A stretch of 64,000 nucleotides of DNA from Microbacterium sp. LWO13-1.2. GTDB taxonomy: Bacteria; Actinomycetota; Actinomycetes; Actinomycetales; Microbacteriaceae. Both the position numbers and the translations under genes were made by a program. The stretch covers positions 3,658,001 to 3,722,000 of the forward strand of contig NZ_CP151634.1 of assembly GCF_038397725.1 (NCBI RefSeq), given 5' to 3'. Below are positions 1 through 9,609 of the stretch, piece after piece; position 1 is the first letter of the stretch; every line of letters starts with the position of its first letter. The notes under the pieces are model-generated. The model was not told the DNA's origin. It saw only the letters and a program-made list of their open reading frames with translations, and searched no databases.

Positions 1-77
1 GGCGGCACGAGGTAGCCGATCGCCTTGAGCGCCAGACAGATCAGCGCGGCGAGAAGTATCGCGCTCCACACGCTCAT
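1..77 (-). CDS. azlD: AzlD-type branched-chain amino acid transport subunit (partial)
   Basis: This is the first 25 codons of a gene that runs off the left edge. The ATG lies at 75-77 and overlaps the TGA of azlC (74-76) in an ATGA junction. The visible peptide starts MSVWSAILLAALICLALKAI, a hydrophobic first helix typical of the small AzlD subunit. AzlD proteins are about 100 residues long and pair with AzlC to export branched-chain amino acids or analogues. The identification rests on this fragment plus its position directly after azlC. Confidence 0.8.
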   Translation of the reverse strand, partial: MSVWSAILLAALICLALKAIGYLVP

Positions 78-790
78 CGCGGCACCTCCGAGGCGTTCGT
101 CGCCGCCGCGGCGGGTTCAGCACGGCCGAGCCAGTTGAACCAGCCGACGAGGATAGCGACGATCGCGGCGACGAGCACCGGCAGTCCCGGCATCAGGAAC
201 GGGGTGAATGCGGCGGCGACGACAGCAGCCGCGATGCCGACGGCGATGGCCTGACGCTGCTTCAAACGCGGCCACAGCAGCGCCAGGAACGCCGCGGCGG
301 CCGCGGCATCCAGCCCCCAGGTCTTCGGATCCCCGAGCACATCTCCGACGAGAGCACCGATGAGCGTCGTGGCGTTCCACCCCAGGAAGATCCCGATCCC
401 GGTGACCCAGAACCCGACCTGTCGCAGACGCGGATCGTTCTGCGAGATCGCGACCGCGGTGGACTCGTCGATCGTGAAGTGCGCGGCGGCGGCGCGCCGC
501 CAGGCGCCTCCCCCGACGACGGGCGACATCCGCATCCCGTAGGCGACGTTGCGGACGCCCAGAAGTGCGGCGGACGCGACCGCGGAGGGCAGGGCGGCAA
601 GGCCCCCGGCCGCGAACACCCCGACGAAGGCGAACTGCGACCCGCCGGTGAACATCAGCAGGCTCAGGACGCAGGCCTGCAGGACGTCCAATCCGGCCGC
701 GACGGCGAGTGCTCCGAAGGAGATGCCGTAGGCGCTGGTCGCGAGCACCACACCCAGCGCCTCGCGCCAGACCTCACGTTCCGCGGACAC
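74..790 (-). CDS. azlC: AzlC family amino-acid exporter large subunit
   Basis: The product is a polytopic inner-membrane protein of about 238 aa in the AzlC family, the large subunit of branched-chain amino acid exporters. The family motif FTGGSQFA sits at about residues 47-54, followed by several hydrophobic helices. The frame can be opened as far as a TTG at 823, but that codon lies inside an inverted repeat. The GTG at 788-790 has an AGGGAG ribosome site a few bases upstream, so I start there. The gene is translationally coupled to azlD. A divergent XRE-cupin regulator lies 107 bp away across two palindromic sites, so regulation by that protein is likely. The exact substrate is inferred from the family. 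Confidence 0.88.
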   Translation of the reverse strand: MSAEREVWREALGVVLATSAYGISFGALAVAAGLDVLQACVLSLLMFTGGSQFAFVGVFAAGGLAALPSAVASAALLGVRNVAYGMRMSPVVGGGAWRRAAAAHFTIDESTAVAISQNDPRLRQVGFWVTGIGIFLGWNATTLIGALVGDVLGDPKTWGLDAAAAAAFLALLWPRLKQRQAIAVGIAAAVVAAAFTPFLMPGLPVLVAAIVAILVGWFNWLGRAEPAAAATNASEVPR

Positions 791-812
791 GCAGCTCCCT
801 TCGACAGACAAG

Positions 813-830
813 CGTTCGTTCAAACGAACG
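813..830. promoter_or_regulatory. Operator-like inverted repeat, azlC side
   Basis: A perfect inverted repeat, CGTTCGTT-CA-AACGAACG, lies in the azlC leader between the divergent azlC and XRE-cupin genes. It shares the half-site TCAAnCGAACG with a second site at 866-885. Its position and symmetry suit a binding site for the adjacent helix-turn-helix regulator. This is an inference from the sequence. Confidence 0.6.
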
Positions 831-865
831 CACGTCTATCATTCTGAACAGTGCGTTGCGGATAG

Positions 866-885
866 TCAAGCGAACGATCGTTTGA
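866..885. promoter_or_regulatory. Second operator-like site, regulator side
   Basis: TCAAGCGA, four bases, then TCGTTTGA: an imperfect palindrome ending 12 bp before the ATG of the XRE-cupin gene. It carries the same TCAAnCGAACG half-site as the 813-830 repeat. Binding here would cover the regulator's own start, which suggests autorepression together with control of azlCD. Confidence 0.55.
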
Positions 886-897
886 CATGATGAACAC

Positions 898-1446
898 ATG
901 GAGGATCTGCGCACTCGAATCGCTCGCACCCTGCGGCGGGAGCGGGAGTCGGCCGGCTTGTCGGTCTCCGAGCTCGCCCGCCGCGCCGGCATCTCGAAGG
1001 CGACCGTCTCTCAGCTCGAGAGCGGCGCGGGCAACCCGAGCGTCGAGACTCTCTGGGCATTGGGCGTCGCCCTCGATGTGCCGTTCGCGGTACTCGTCGA
1101 TCAGCAGGCCAACGCCCCGACGCTCATTCGCGCCGCCGATCTTGCCGGGGTGCCAGCCGCGGCGGCGGCATACAGCGCGACGCTGCTCGCGGCCAGCCCT
1201 CCCGGCGCCCGCAGAGATCTGTATCTCATCCAAGCGGACCCCGGAAAGGCTCGGGTATCCGATCCGCACCACCCGGGGACGACCGAGCACGTCATCCTGA
1301 TCTCCGGCGAAGCACAGGTCGGTCCCGTGGGCGAAACCGTGACCCTCCGGCCAGGCGACTACCTCTCGTACCCGGGCGATGCTCCGCACATCTTCGAAGC
1401 GGCCGCGCCGGGCACGAGTGCGGTGCTCATCTCAGAGCTCCGCTGA
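898..1446 (+). CDS. XRE-family regulator with C-terminal cupin domain
   Basis: This 182-aa protein has an N-terminal helix-turn-helix (about residues 6-60, including ARRAGISKATVSQLESG) and a C-terminal cupin_2 sensor domain (about 105-178). Proteins of this layout act as small-molecule-responsive repressors or activators and often sit beside exporter genes. The divergent azlCD pair is the obvious target, through the two inverted repeats between the genes. No strong Shine-Dalgarno precedes the ATG, so the transcript may be leaderless. The ligand is unknown; an amino acid is a guess from the neighbours. Confidence 0.85.
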   Translation: MEDLRTRIARTLRRERESAGLSVSELARRAGISKATVSQLESGAGNPSVETLWALGVALDVPFAVLVDQQANAPTLIRAADLAGVPAAAAAYSATLLAASPPGARRDLYLIQADPGKARVSDPHHPGTTEHVILISGEAQVGPVGETVTLRPGDYLSYPGDAPHIFEAAAPGTSAVLISELR

Positions 1447-1460
1447 CCCCCCTCGGCCGT

Positions 1461-2363
1461 TCAGTACCAATCCGTCGACTGCGAGTGCGACCAAGCGCTG
1501 CAGGGCGTGCCGTACACAGACGAGATGTACCCGAGACCCCACGCGATCTGTGTCGCTGCGTTCGTCTCCCAGTCGCTGCCCGCCGAGGCCATCTTGCTGC
1601 CGGGCAGTGACTGCGGGATGCCGGTGGCGCCACTGGAGTCGTTGTACGCCTGGTAGTTCCAGCCGGATTCCTTGTTCCACAGCGAATCGAGGCAGGAGAA
1701 CTGATCGGCGCCCCAGCCGTACTGGTTAGCTGCCATCTGCTGGGCGGTCGCCTTCGCGCCGTCGACCGTGTTCGTCGCAGCCAGCGAGGCGAGCTGCGCC
1801 GCCTGTTCTGCGGCGGCCTGCTCTGCGGCGGCCTGCGCCGCGTCGGCGGCGGCCTTCTGCTCCTGTGCGGCGGTGAACGCCGCCTGCAGCTTCTCGGTGT
1901 CCGCGAGCACCTCTTCGGTCTCGGTGACGGAATCCGCGGTGAGGACGGCCAGCACCAGCACCGGCATCTCGGCGCGATCATCCAGCGCATCGATCCGGTC
2001 CTGCAGATCAGTGGTGTCGAGCGGTGCGACGGCCGGGTCGATCGCCAGGCCGGATTCAGCGACCTCATCGGTCAGCGCATCGGCGGCGGCCACGGCCTCC
2101 CGCGCTTCCACCATCGTGATCGCGGCAGTGTCCGCGTTCTTCGTAGGCAGTTCGGAACCGGTGACGAACGCCGAGACGATCGCCGTCGCATCCGGCTGTT
2201 CGGCGCCGGCAGCCGGTGCCGACACGAGGCCGGCGGTGAGAGCTGCGCCGAGAAGCGCCGCCGTCGCCGTGCCGAGGATCATCATCGGACGGCGTGCGGT
2301 GACGGCTGCACGGGCGGACGCGGCCGCGGAGGCGCGCCGAAGGGTACGGGTCTTGTGAAGCAT
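1461..2363 (-). CDS. Secreted lytic transglycosylase-like protein
   Basis: This 300-aa exported protein has a long arginine-rich n-region, a hydrophobic stretch (about 27-50) and an AxA cleavage site near residue 54. A helical Ala/Gln/Glu-rich middle (about 140-210) looks coiled-coil. The C-terminal part (about 213-300) resembles a short SLT or resuscitation-factor-like lysozyme fold, with likely catalytic Glu232 in NKESGWNY and the motif GATGIPQSLPGSKM. Such proteins cleave peptidoglycan glycan strands in actinobacterial cell-wall remodelling. The gene is monocistronic, convergent with the XRE-cupin gene, with only 14 bp between them. The ribosome site is weak, and a later in-frame ATG pair at residues 27-28 is an alternative start. 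Confidence 0.82.
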   Translation of the reverse strand: MLHKTRTLRRASAAASARAAVTARRPMMILGTATAALLGAALTAGLVSAPAAGAEQPDATAIVSAFVTGSELPTKNADTAAITMVEAREAVAAADALTDEVAESGLAIDPAVAPLDTTDLQDRIDALDDRAEMPVLVLAVLTADSVTETEEVLADTEKLQAAFTAAQEQKAAADAAQAAAEQAAAEQAAQLASLAATNTVDGAKATAQQMAANQYGWGADQFSCLDSLWNKESGWNYQAYNDSSGATGIPQSLPGSKMASAGSDWETNAATQIAWGLGYISSVYGTPCSAWSHSQSTDWY

Positions 2364-2492
2364 GGATTTCGACTTTCGGGTCGTCGTACGCCCTCGACAG
2401 GAGACTCATCGGGAGTTCGTCCCGGGCGCAAGCCATCGAGTCTGCACGATGAACCTGAGTGAAAACCTGCTCTCACCTGGGCATTGCATGAG
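2364..2492 (-). other. Leader and promoter region of the transglycosylase gene
   Basis: About 130 bp upstream of the secreted transglycosylase gene hold no credible ORF. Actinobacterial cell-wall hydrolase genes often carry a c-di-AMP riboswitch here, but I could not match its conserved core. I record it only as a leader of unknown structure. Confidence 0.35.
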
Positions 2493-2537
2493 AAGAGGGC
2501 CCCGCGCGCGCCGATTCGGCGCTGCGGGGCCCTCTTT
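2493..2537 (-). terminator. Intrinsic terminator after typA
   Basis: A 13-bp inverted repeat (AAGAGGGCCCCGC at 2493-2505, complementary arm at 2525-2537) lies 13 bp past the typA stop. The stem is very GC-rich with an 18-19 nt loop region and no long U-tract. Confidence 0.8.
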
Positions 2538-2549
2538 CAGAGGCGATTC

Positions 2550-4463
<1,914 letters not shown>

Positions 4464-4564
4464 GCAGAAGTCCTAAAAGGGAGGGGAAAGGGTCGGGATG
4501 CCGACATACCAGGGTATCGCATGGTCAGGCATCGTTCCTGGGCGGACGTCGTACGATCGGGGAC

Positions 4565-5371
4565 GTGACCCCTCGACCCGCTCCCGCACTCGCGCCGCTC
4601 ACGCATCCCGCACCCTCGCGCACGCGCCTGTGGTGGGAGATCGCGATCGTCCTGGCGCTCGGACTCGGCCAGTCCGCGGTGTACGCGATCGTCCAGCTCG
4701 CCTATCGACTCACCGACGAGAAGCCGCTCGCCGATCAGGTGGCGACACTCAATCCCTCGCGCAGCGATCGCGAACTGTTCGACCTGATCTACCAGGTGCT
4801 GTCGATCGGGTTCTCCATCGTCCCGGTGCTGCTGGTGTGCTTCCTGCTCTGGCAGTCGTCGCGCCCGCACCTCGGCCGGCTCGGCCTCGACGGCACCCGG
4901 ATCGGACGAGACACCGGCGGCGGCATCCTGCTGGTGCTGGCGATCGGCATCCCCGGCCTCGCCCTGTATCTCGTCGGACGCATGCTGGGACTCTTCGTCG
5001 CCGTGAACCCGGCCGGGCTGGACGCGTACTGGTGGACGGTGCCGGTCCTGCTGCTCGCCGCGGCACGCGCCTCCCTGCAGGAGGAGTTCGTCGTGCTCGG
5101 CTACCTGTTCGCGCGGCTGAAGCAGCTGGGGTGGGGGCCCTGGACGATCATCATCGCCACCAGCGTGCTGCGTGCGAGCTATCACCTCTATCAGGGACCG
5201 GGCGCGTTCATCGGGAATTTCGCGATGGGGATGCTGTTCGGCTGGCTGTTCCTGCGCACCGGACGACTGCTGCCGTTCCTGGTCGCGCATTTCCTCATCG
5301 ACGCGACGGTGTTCGTCGGCTACCCGTGGGCCGCCGCGACCTGGCCCGCGCTGTTCGGCCTGCCGGCGTAG
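4565..5371 (+). CDS. CPBP-family intramembrane metalloprotease
   Basis: The product is a 268-aa membrane protein of the CPBP (Abi/CAAX protease-like) family. Its signatures are LQEEFVVLGYLF with Glu173 and Glu174, RASYHLYQG with His207, and FLVAHFLIDA with His242, which are the glutamate and histidine positions expected of a metal-dependent intramembrane protease. Eight or so hydrophobic segments are visible. The frame is open further upstream, but that part overlaps typA. I start at the GTG at 4565 because TACGAT lies exactly 7 nt upstream, which suits a leaderless transcript. The substrate is unknown; actinobacterial members are rarely characterised. Confidence 0.85.
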   Translation: MTPRPAPALAPLTHPAPSRTRLWWEIAIVLALGLGQSAVYAIVQLAYRLTDEKPLADQVATLNPSRSDRELFDLIYQVLSIGFSIVPVLLVCFLLWQSSRPHLGRLGLDGTRIGRDTGGGILLVLAIGIPGLALYLVGRMLGLFVAVNPAGLDAYWWTVPVLLLAAARASLQEEFVVLGYLFARLKQLGWGPWTIIIATSVLRASYHLYQGPGAFIGNFAMGMLFGWLFLRTGRLLPFLVAHFLIDATVFVGYPWAAATWPALFGLPA

Positions 5372-5410
5372 TCCCTCCGTCGCTCTACGAGGCCGCGCAC
5401 AGCGGGCGGG

Positions 5411-5974
5411 TCAGAGATTCGCGATCACGACGGCTGCGGCTGCCCAGAGCACGAGCACGCCCAAGACGATCAGTGCCGTTGCGTCCCAGGTGCGACGGAT
5501 CGGAGCATCCGCTGCACCGCCGGCCGCTTCCCAGCGATCCCGAATCCCGGTGAGCTCGCGAACGCCCGCCGGCATCTTGACCTCCACGTCATCCCGCGAC
5601 GGGCGACGCACCGGGCGCGACCGCGCCGGACCGCCGTAGCAGGTGACGTCGGTGCCGTCGTCGAGCGAGAACACCAGCTGCCAGCGCATATCGATGTCTC
5701 GCACCCGGGTCCAGCCGAAGCTCGTCCTGCGGAGCATGTTCTGCACGAGCGCTCCGTCCGCGTCGACGCGGACGAGGGAGACGGAGCTGACCTCATAGAC
5801 CACCCACAACGTCAGCAGCACCCACGGGGCGAGCAGGAGCATCTGCCCCCAGCCCGCGCGCACCACGGCATCACCGAGGAGGAACGCCGCAAGCAGCCCC
5901 GAGATGATCATCACGACCGGCCCGGAGGACGCGCGGAACGTCCGCGTGCCCTCCGGGCGTTCGTCGTCCGTCAC
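5411..5974 (-). CDS. PH-domain-like membrane protein
   Basis: This 187-aa protein has two N-terminal hydrophobic segments (about 18-60), a beta-rich central part resembling a bacterial PH domain (VSLVRVDADGALVQNML to the VTCYGG region), and a C-terminal transmembrane helix (about 165-185). Actinobacterial PH-domain proteins of this type are uncharacterised membrane-anchored proteins. The stop lies 39 bp from the convergent CPBP gene. The start lies 2 bp from the end of the upstream ABC ATPase gene, so it probably belongs to the end of the peptide-transport operon. Confidence 0.7.
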   Translation of the reverse strand: MTDDERPEGTRTFRASSGPVVMIISGLLAAFLLGDAVVRAGWGQMLLLAPWVLLTLWVVYEVSSVSLVRVDADGALVQNMLRRTSFGWTRVRDIDMRWQLVFSLDDGTDVTCYGGPARSRPVRRPSRDDVEVKMPAGVRELTGIRDRWEAAGGAADAPIRRTWDATALIVLGVLVLWAAAAVVIANL

Positions 5975-5976
5975 CG

Positions 5977-7650
5977 TCAGCGTCCGCCGAGCGCGATGGA
6001 GGCGCCGGGGATCGCCTGCAAGAGGCGATCCGTGTACTCCTGCTGCGGGTTCGCGAAGATCTCATCGACCGTGCCCTGCTCGACGACGCGCCCCTTCTCC
6101 ATCACGCACACGAGGTCGCTCGAGACGCGAACGACCGCGAGGTCGTGCGTGATGAACAGGTACGTCAGATCGAGCTCCGACTGCAGGTCGGCGAGCAGCT
6201 TCAGGACCTGATCCTGCACCAGCACATCGAGCGCCGACACCGCCTCATCGAGAACGACGATGTCGGGCTTGAGGGCGAGCGCGCGCGCGATCGCGACGCG
6301 CTGCCGCTGTCCGCCGGACAACTCGTTCGCGTACCTCGTCGCCAGCACCCGCGGCAGCGAGACCTGATCGAGGAGCTCCTCCACCCGTTCGCGCTGCGAG
6401 GTGCGATCGCCCACACCGTGGATCTGCAGCGGCTCTGCGATGGTGGCGCCGATGTTGCGCAGCGGGTCAAGAGATCCGTACGGGTCCTGGAAGACCGGCT
6501 GCATGCGTCGACGCAGGCCGAACGCCTGAGCGTTCGAGAGGCGCGACACATCCTGGCCGTCGATCTCGATGGTGCCGCTGGTCGGCTCTTCGAGCTTGAG
6601 CACCATCTTCGCCACCGTCGACTTGCCCGAACCGGATTCCCCGACGAGAGCCAGGGTCTTGCCCTTCGGGATCTCGAAGGTGACGTCGTCGACAGCCCGG
6701 AATGCTTCGCTGCGGAAGCCTCCCTGGCGGATCCGGTAGTCCTTCGTGAGGCCGGCCACTCGCACCGTCGGCGGGATGTCGGCGAGGTCCTTGAGGGTTT
6801 CGATGCCCCGGTCCTCGACGACCGCCTGGATGCGCTGCGATGCGATGCTGGGCGCTGCGGAGACCAGTCGTTTCGTGTACGGATGCTGTGGATCCTCGAG
6901 GATCTGCCGGCTCGGCCCTGCCTCGACGATGTTCCCGTTGCTCATCACGATGATCTTCTCCGCACGCTCGGCCGCCAAGCCGAGGTCGTGGGTGATCAGA
7001 AGCACCGAAGTGCCCCTGTCACGTGTGAGAGAGGCCATGTGATCGAGGATCACCCGCTGCACGGTGACGTCCAGCGCGGAGGTCGGCTCGTCGGCGATGA
7101 GCAGCTTCGGGTCGGCTGCCAGGCCGATTCCGATCAGCGCGCGCTGCCGCATGCCTCCGGAGAACTGGTGCGGGAACTGATGCAGACGCCGCTCGGCATC
7201 CGCCAGGCCGGCCTGCTGCAGCACCTCGATCGCGCGCGCCTTGACGGCGGCGCGGCCCTGTGCGATCCCGTTGGCCCGGATCGCCTCCTTCACCTGGAAG
7301 CCGATGCTCCAGACGGGGTTGAGGTTCGACATCGGATCCTGCGGCACGAAGCCGATCTCGCGGCCCCGAACGTTCTCGATCGCGGTGCGGCCGAGGGTCG
7401 TCAGCTCGCGGCCGTCGAGCGTGATCGATCCGCCGGTGATCATTCCGGTGCCGGGAAGGAGGTTCACGATGGCTGTGGCCGTCGTGGACTTGCCCGAACC
7501 CGACTCCCCGACGATCGCCACGGTCTCACCCGGGAAGATGTCGAAGCTCGCCCCGTGGAGAACCTCTTTCACGCCCTCCTGCGTGCGGAACGCGACCGTG
7601 AGGTCGCGCACGCTGAGCAGGGGGATCTGTGCGGCTGCACGATCGTTCAT
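5977..7650 (-). CDS. Peptide ABC transporter, fused double ATPase
   Basis: This 557-aa cytoplasmic protein contains two complete ABC ATPases of the oligopeptide/dipeptide type, equivalent to DppD and DppF fused head to tail. The first half has Walker A GESGSGKST at about 48-56 and signature SGGMRQRALIG. The second repeats GESGSGKST and has SGGQRQRVAIA. Each half also has a Walker B LIADEPTSALD- or VLDEAVSALD-like segment and an H-loop ITHDL. The frame is open much further upstream, but the ATG at 7648-7650 overlaps the permease stop in an ATGA junction and is the real start. It powers uptake through the two permeases encoded upstream. The second Walker B has Ala in place of the usual Pro after DE, a minor variation. 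Confidence 0.93.
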   Translation of the reverse strand: MNDRAAAQIPLLSVRDLTVAFRTQEGVKEVLHGASFDIFPGETVAIVGESGSGKSTTATAIVNLLPGTGMITGGSITLDGRELTTLGRTAIENVRGREIGFVPQDPMSNLNPVWSIGFQVKEAIRANGIAQGRAAVKARAIEVLQQAGLADAERRLHQFPHQFSGGMRQRALIGIGLAADPKLLIADEPTSALDVTVQRVILDHMASLTRDRGTSVLLITHDLGLAAERAEKIIVMSNGNIVEAGPSRQILEDPQHPYTKRLVSAAPSIASQRIQAVVEDRGIETLKDLADIPPTVRVAGLTKDYRIRQGGFRSEAFRAVDDVTFEIPKGKTLALVGESGSGKSTVAKMVLKLEEPTSGTIEIDGQDVSRLSNAQAFGLRRRMQPVFQDPYGSLDPLRNIGATIAEPLQIHGVGDRTSQRERVEELLDQVSLPRVLATRYANELSGGQRQRVAIARALALKPDIVVLDEAVSALDVLVQDQVLKLLADLQSELDLTYLFITHDLAVVRVSSDLVCVMEKGRVVEQGTVDEIFANPQQEYTDRLLQAIPGASIALGGR

Positions 7651-8591
7651 CGACGTGCCCTCGCCTTCGGGTCGAGGGCGTCTCGGATCAGCTCGCCCAG
7701 AGTCACGAACGCGAGCACCGCAAGGGTGAGCGCGATCGACGGATAGATGAGTGCCATCGGCGCGACGCGCAGCGACGACTGTGCCGCGCTGATGTCGTTG
7801 CCCCACGACATGGTCGAGCTTCCCAGACCGACGCCGAGGAACGACAGCGTCGCCTCGGCGACGATCGACGCGGCGAGGCTGAGCGTCGTCAGGACGAGCA
7901 GCGGCGCGAGCGCGTTCGGAATCACGTGGGCGACGAGAGTTCCGAATTTGCCCTTGCCGAGCGCCCGCGACGCGACGACGAAGTCGGCCTGCCGGACTCT
8001 CAGCACTTCGGCGCGCACGACTCTGGCAGTCGATGCCCAGGCGAAACCACCGATCGCGAGCGCGAGGACCGGTACGGACCGGTACTGCGAGAACACCGTC
8101 ATGACGACGACTGCCGCGAGGATGTACGGGATCGCGAAGAAGATGTCGCCGACCCGCGAGAGCAGCGAATCCAGCCATCCTCCGTAGAACCCGGCCAGCG
8201 CGCCCATGATCAGCCCGAGGACCGAGGAGATGAGCGTGGCGAGCAGGCCGACCGACAGCGAGGTCTGCGCACCCCAGATGAGGCGTGCGTAGATGTCGCA
8301 TCCTTGGAACGTGAACCCGAGCGGGTGCCCGTCTGTCGGCCCGCCATTGCTGTTCGAGAGCTGGCAATCGCCGTTCGGTGGGGTCGAGGTGAACAGGGTC
8401 GGCCACACTGCCATCACCAGGAAGATGAGGGCGAGCGCGACGGAAGCCCAGAACAGCGGGCGACGTCGGAGATCAGTCCACGCGTCACGCCACAGGTTGC
8501 TCGGCTTCTCGGCGATCCGCACCGCGTCGACGGAGATCGTCTCCGTCTCGATCGGCGCGACGAAGTGCTTCTGCGTAGTGGGGTCAGGCAT
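7647..8591 (-). CDS. Peptide ABC transporter permease (DppC/OppC type)
   Basis: This 314-aa inner-membrane permease of the binding-protein-dependent transport family has a soluble N-terminal extension, an N-terminal transmembrane helix (about 45-65) and a five-helix core. The cytoplasmic EAA-type loop (ALGKGKFGTLVAHVIPNALAPL) contacts the ATPase. It overlaps the upstream permease gene by 8 bp and the ATPase gene by 4 bp. It pairs with the DppB-like subunit to form the channel. Confidence 0.93.
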   Translation of the reverse strand: MPDPTTQKHFVAPIETETISVDAVRIAEKPSNLWRDAWTDLRRRPLFWASVALALIFLVMAVWPTLFTSTPPNGDCQLSNSNGGPTDGHPLGFTFQGCDIYARLIWGAQTSLSVGLLATLISSVLGLIMGALAGFYGGWLDSLLSRVGDIFFAIPYILAAVVVMTVFSQYRSVPVLALAIGGFAWASTARVVRAEVLRVRQADFVVASRALGKGKFGTLVAHVIPNALAPLLVLTTLSLAASIVAEATLSFLGVGLGSSTMSWGNDISAAQSSLRVAPMALIYPSIALTLAVLAFVTLGELIRDALDPKARARR

Positions 8592-9510
8592 AACGGATCC
8601 TTGGGTCGAGCAGACCGTAGAGCAGGTCGATGACGAGGTTGACCAGGACGTACAGGATCACGAAGACCGTGACGAAGGAGACCACGGTGGGGCCTTCATT
8701 GCGGATCGCGGCCTGGTACAGCGTGTTGCCGACACCGGGGACGTTGAAGATGCCCTCCGTGACGGTCGCACCGACCAGCAGCACACCGAAGTTGGTCGCC
8801 GAGTTGGTGATCACCGGGATCAGGGAGTTGCGAAGCACGTGCACGGGGATCACGCGGCCGCGCGAAAGCCCCTTGCTGTACGCGGTGCGCACCCAGTCCT
8901 GATTGAGGGTGTCGATCACCGAACTGCGCATGAGCCGCATGCTGACCGCATACAGGCTGAAGCCGAGCACGATCGCGGGCAGCCACAGGCCGCCCCAGTC
9001 GTTGTCGGCGCCGACGGTGGGCTTGAACAGTCCCCACTGGATCGCGAGGAAGTACTGCGCGAGGAACGCGACGACGAAGATCGGGATCGCGATCGCGACG
9101 AGCGCGACGACCAGAGCGACATGGTCGAACAGCTTGCCCTTGTACAGCGCCGAGATCGTGCCGATGATGATCGCGAGCACGAACTCGATGCCGATGGCCA
9201 TCACCGCGAGCCGGCCGGTGACCGGAAGCGTCTCGACGAGCACCGCGGAGACGGGGCGACCCGAGAACGTGGTGCCGAGGTCACCCTGGAACACGCCGGT
9301 GATGTAGTACCAGTACTGCACGAGGAACGGGTCGTTCAGGTGGTATTGCTCGCGCAGCTGCTGCACGACCGCCGGGTTCGGGGTGCGGTCGCCGAACAGC
9401 GCGAGGATCGGGTCGCCTGGCATGGCGAACACGAGGAAGTAGATGAGCAGGGTGGCTCCGAAGAACACCGGAATCACCTGCAGGAAACGTCTCAGGATAT
9501 AGCCGAGCAT
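8584..9510 (-). CDS. Peptide ABC transporter permease (DppB/OppB type)
   Basis: This 308-aa permease begins MLGYILRRFLQVIPVFFGAT, the standard N-terminus of DppB/OppB, and contains MPGDPILALFG. The EAA-type loop YSKGLSRGRVIPVHVLRNSLIPV lies in the C-terminal half. The frame opens at a GTG 42 bp upstream, but the ATG at 9508-9510 matches the family start. It lies 99 bp downstream of the binding-protein gene, with a long hairpin in the gap, and overlaps the next permease. Confidence 0.92.
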   Translation of the reverse strand: MLGYILRRFLQVIPVFFGATLLIYFLVFAMPGDPILALFGDRTPNPAVVQQLREQYHLNDPFLVQYWYYITGVFQGDLGTTFSGRPVSAVLVETLPVTGRLAVMAIGIEFVLAIIIGTISALYKGKLFDHVALVVALVAIAIPIFVVAFLAQYFLAIQWGLFKPTVGADNDWGGLWLPAIVLGFSLYAVSMRLMRSSVIDTLNQDWVRTAYSKGLSRGRVIPVHVLRNSLIPVITNSATNFGVLLVGATVTEGIFNVPGVGNTLYQAAIRNEGPTVVSFVTVFVILYVLVNLVIDLLYGLLDPRIRYA

Positions 9511-9554
9511 CTGTTGTCCCGTAGTCAGGAAGCGAAAAGGTATGACCAACACGG

Positions 9555-9594
9555 CCTGTGAGGCGGCGACGAAGAATCGTCACCGCCTCACAGG
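9555..9594 (-). terminator. Intercistronic hairpin in the peptide ABC operon
   Basis: A 12-bp perfect stem (CCTGTGAGGCGG at 9555-9566 with its complement at 9583-9594) is extended inward by five more pairs (GACGA/TCGTC) around a tetraloop. It lies between the binding-protein gene and the permease genes and has no U-tract. It could be a partial terminator or an mRNA-stabilising structure that favours expression of the binding protein. Confidence 0.7.
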
Positions 9595-9609
9595 AGAGTG
9601 CTATCAGAC

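Noticed and set aside
2364..2492. A possible c-di-AMP (ydaO-type) riboswitch upstream of the transglycosylase gene
   Set aside because: The position fits known actinobacterial examples, but I could not find the conserved core segments, so I list only an unassigned leader.
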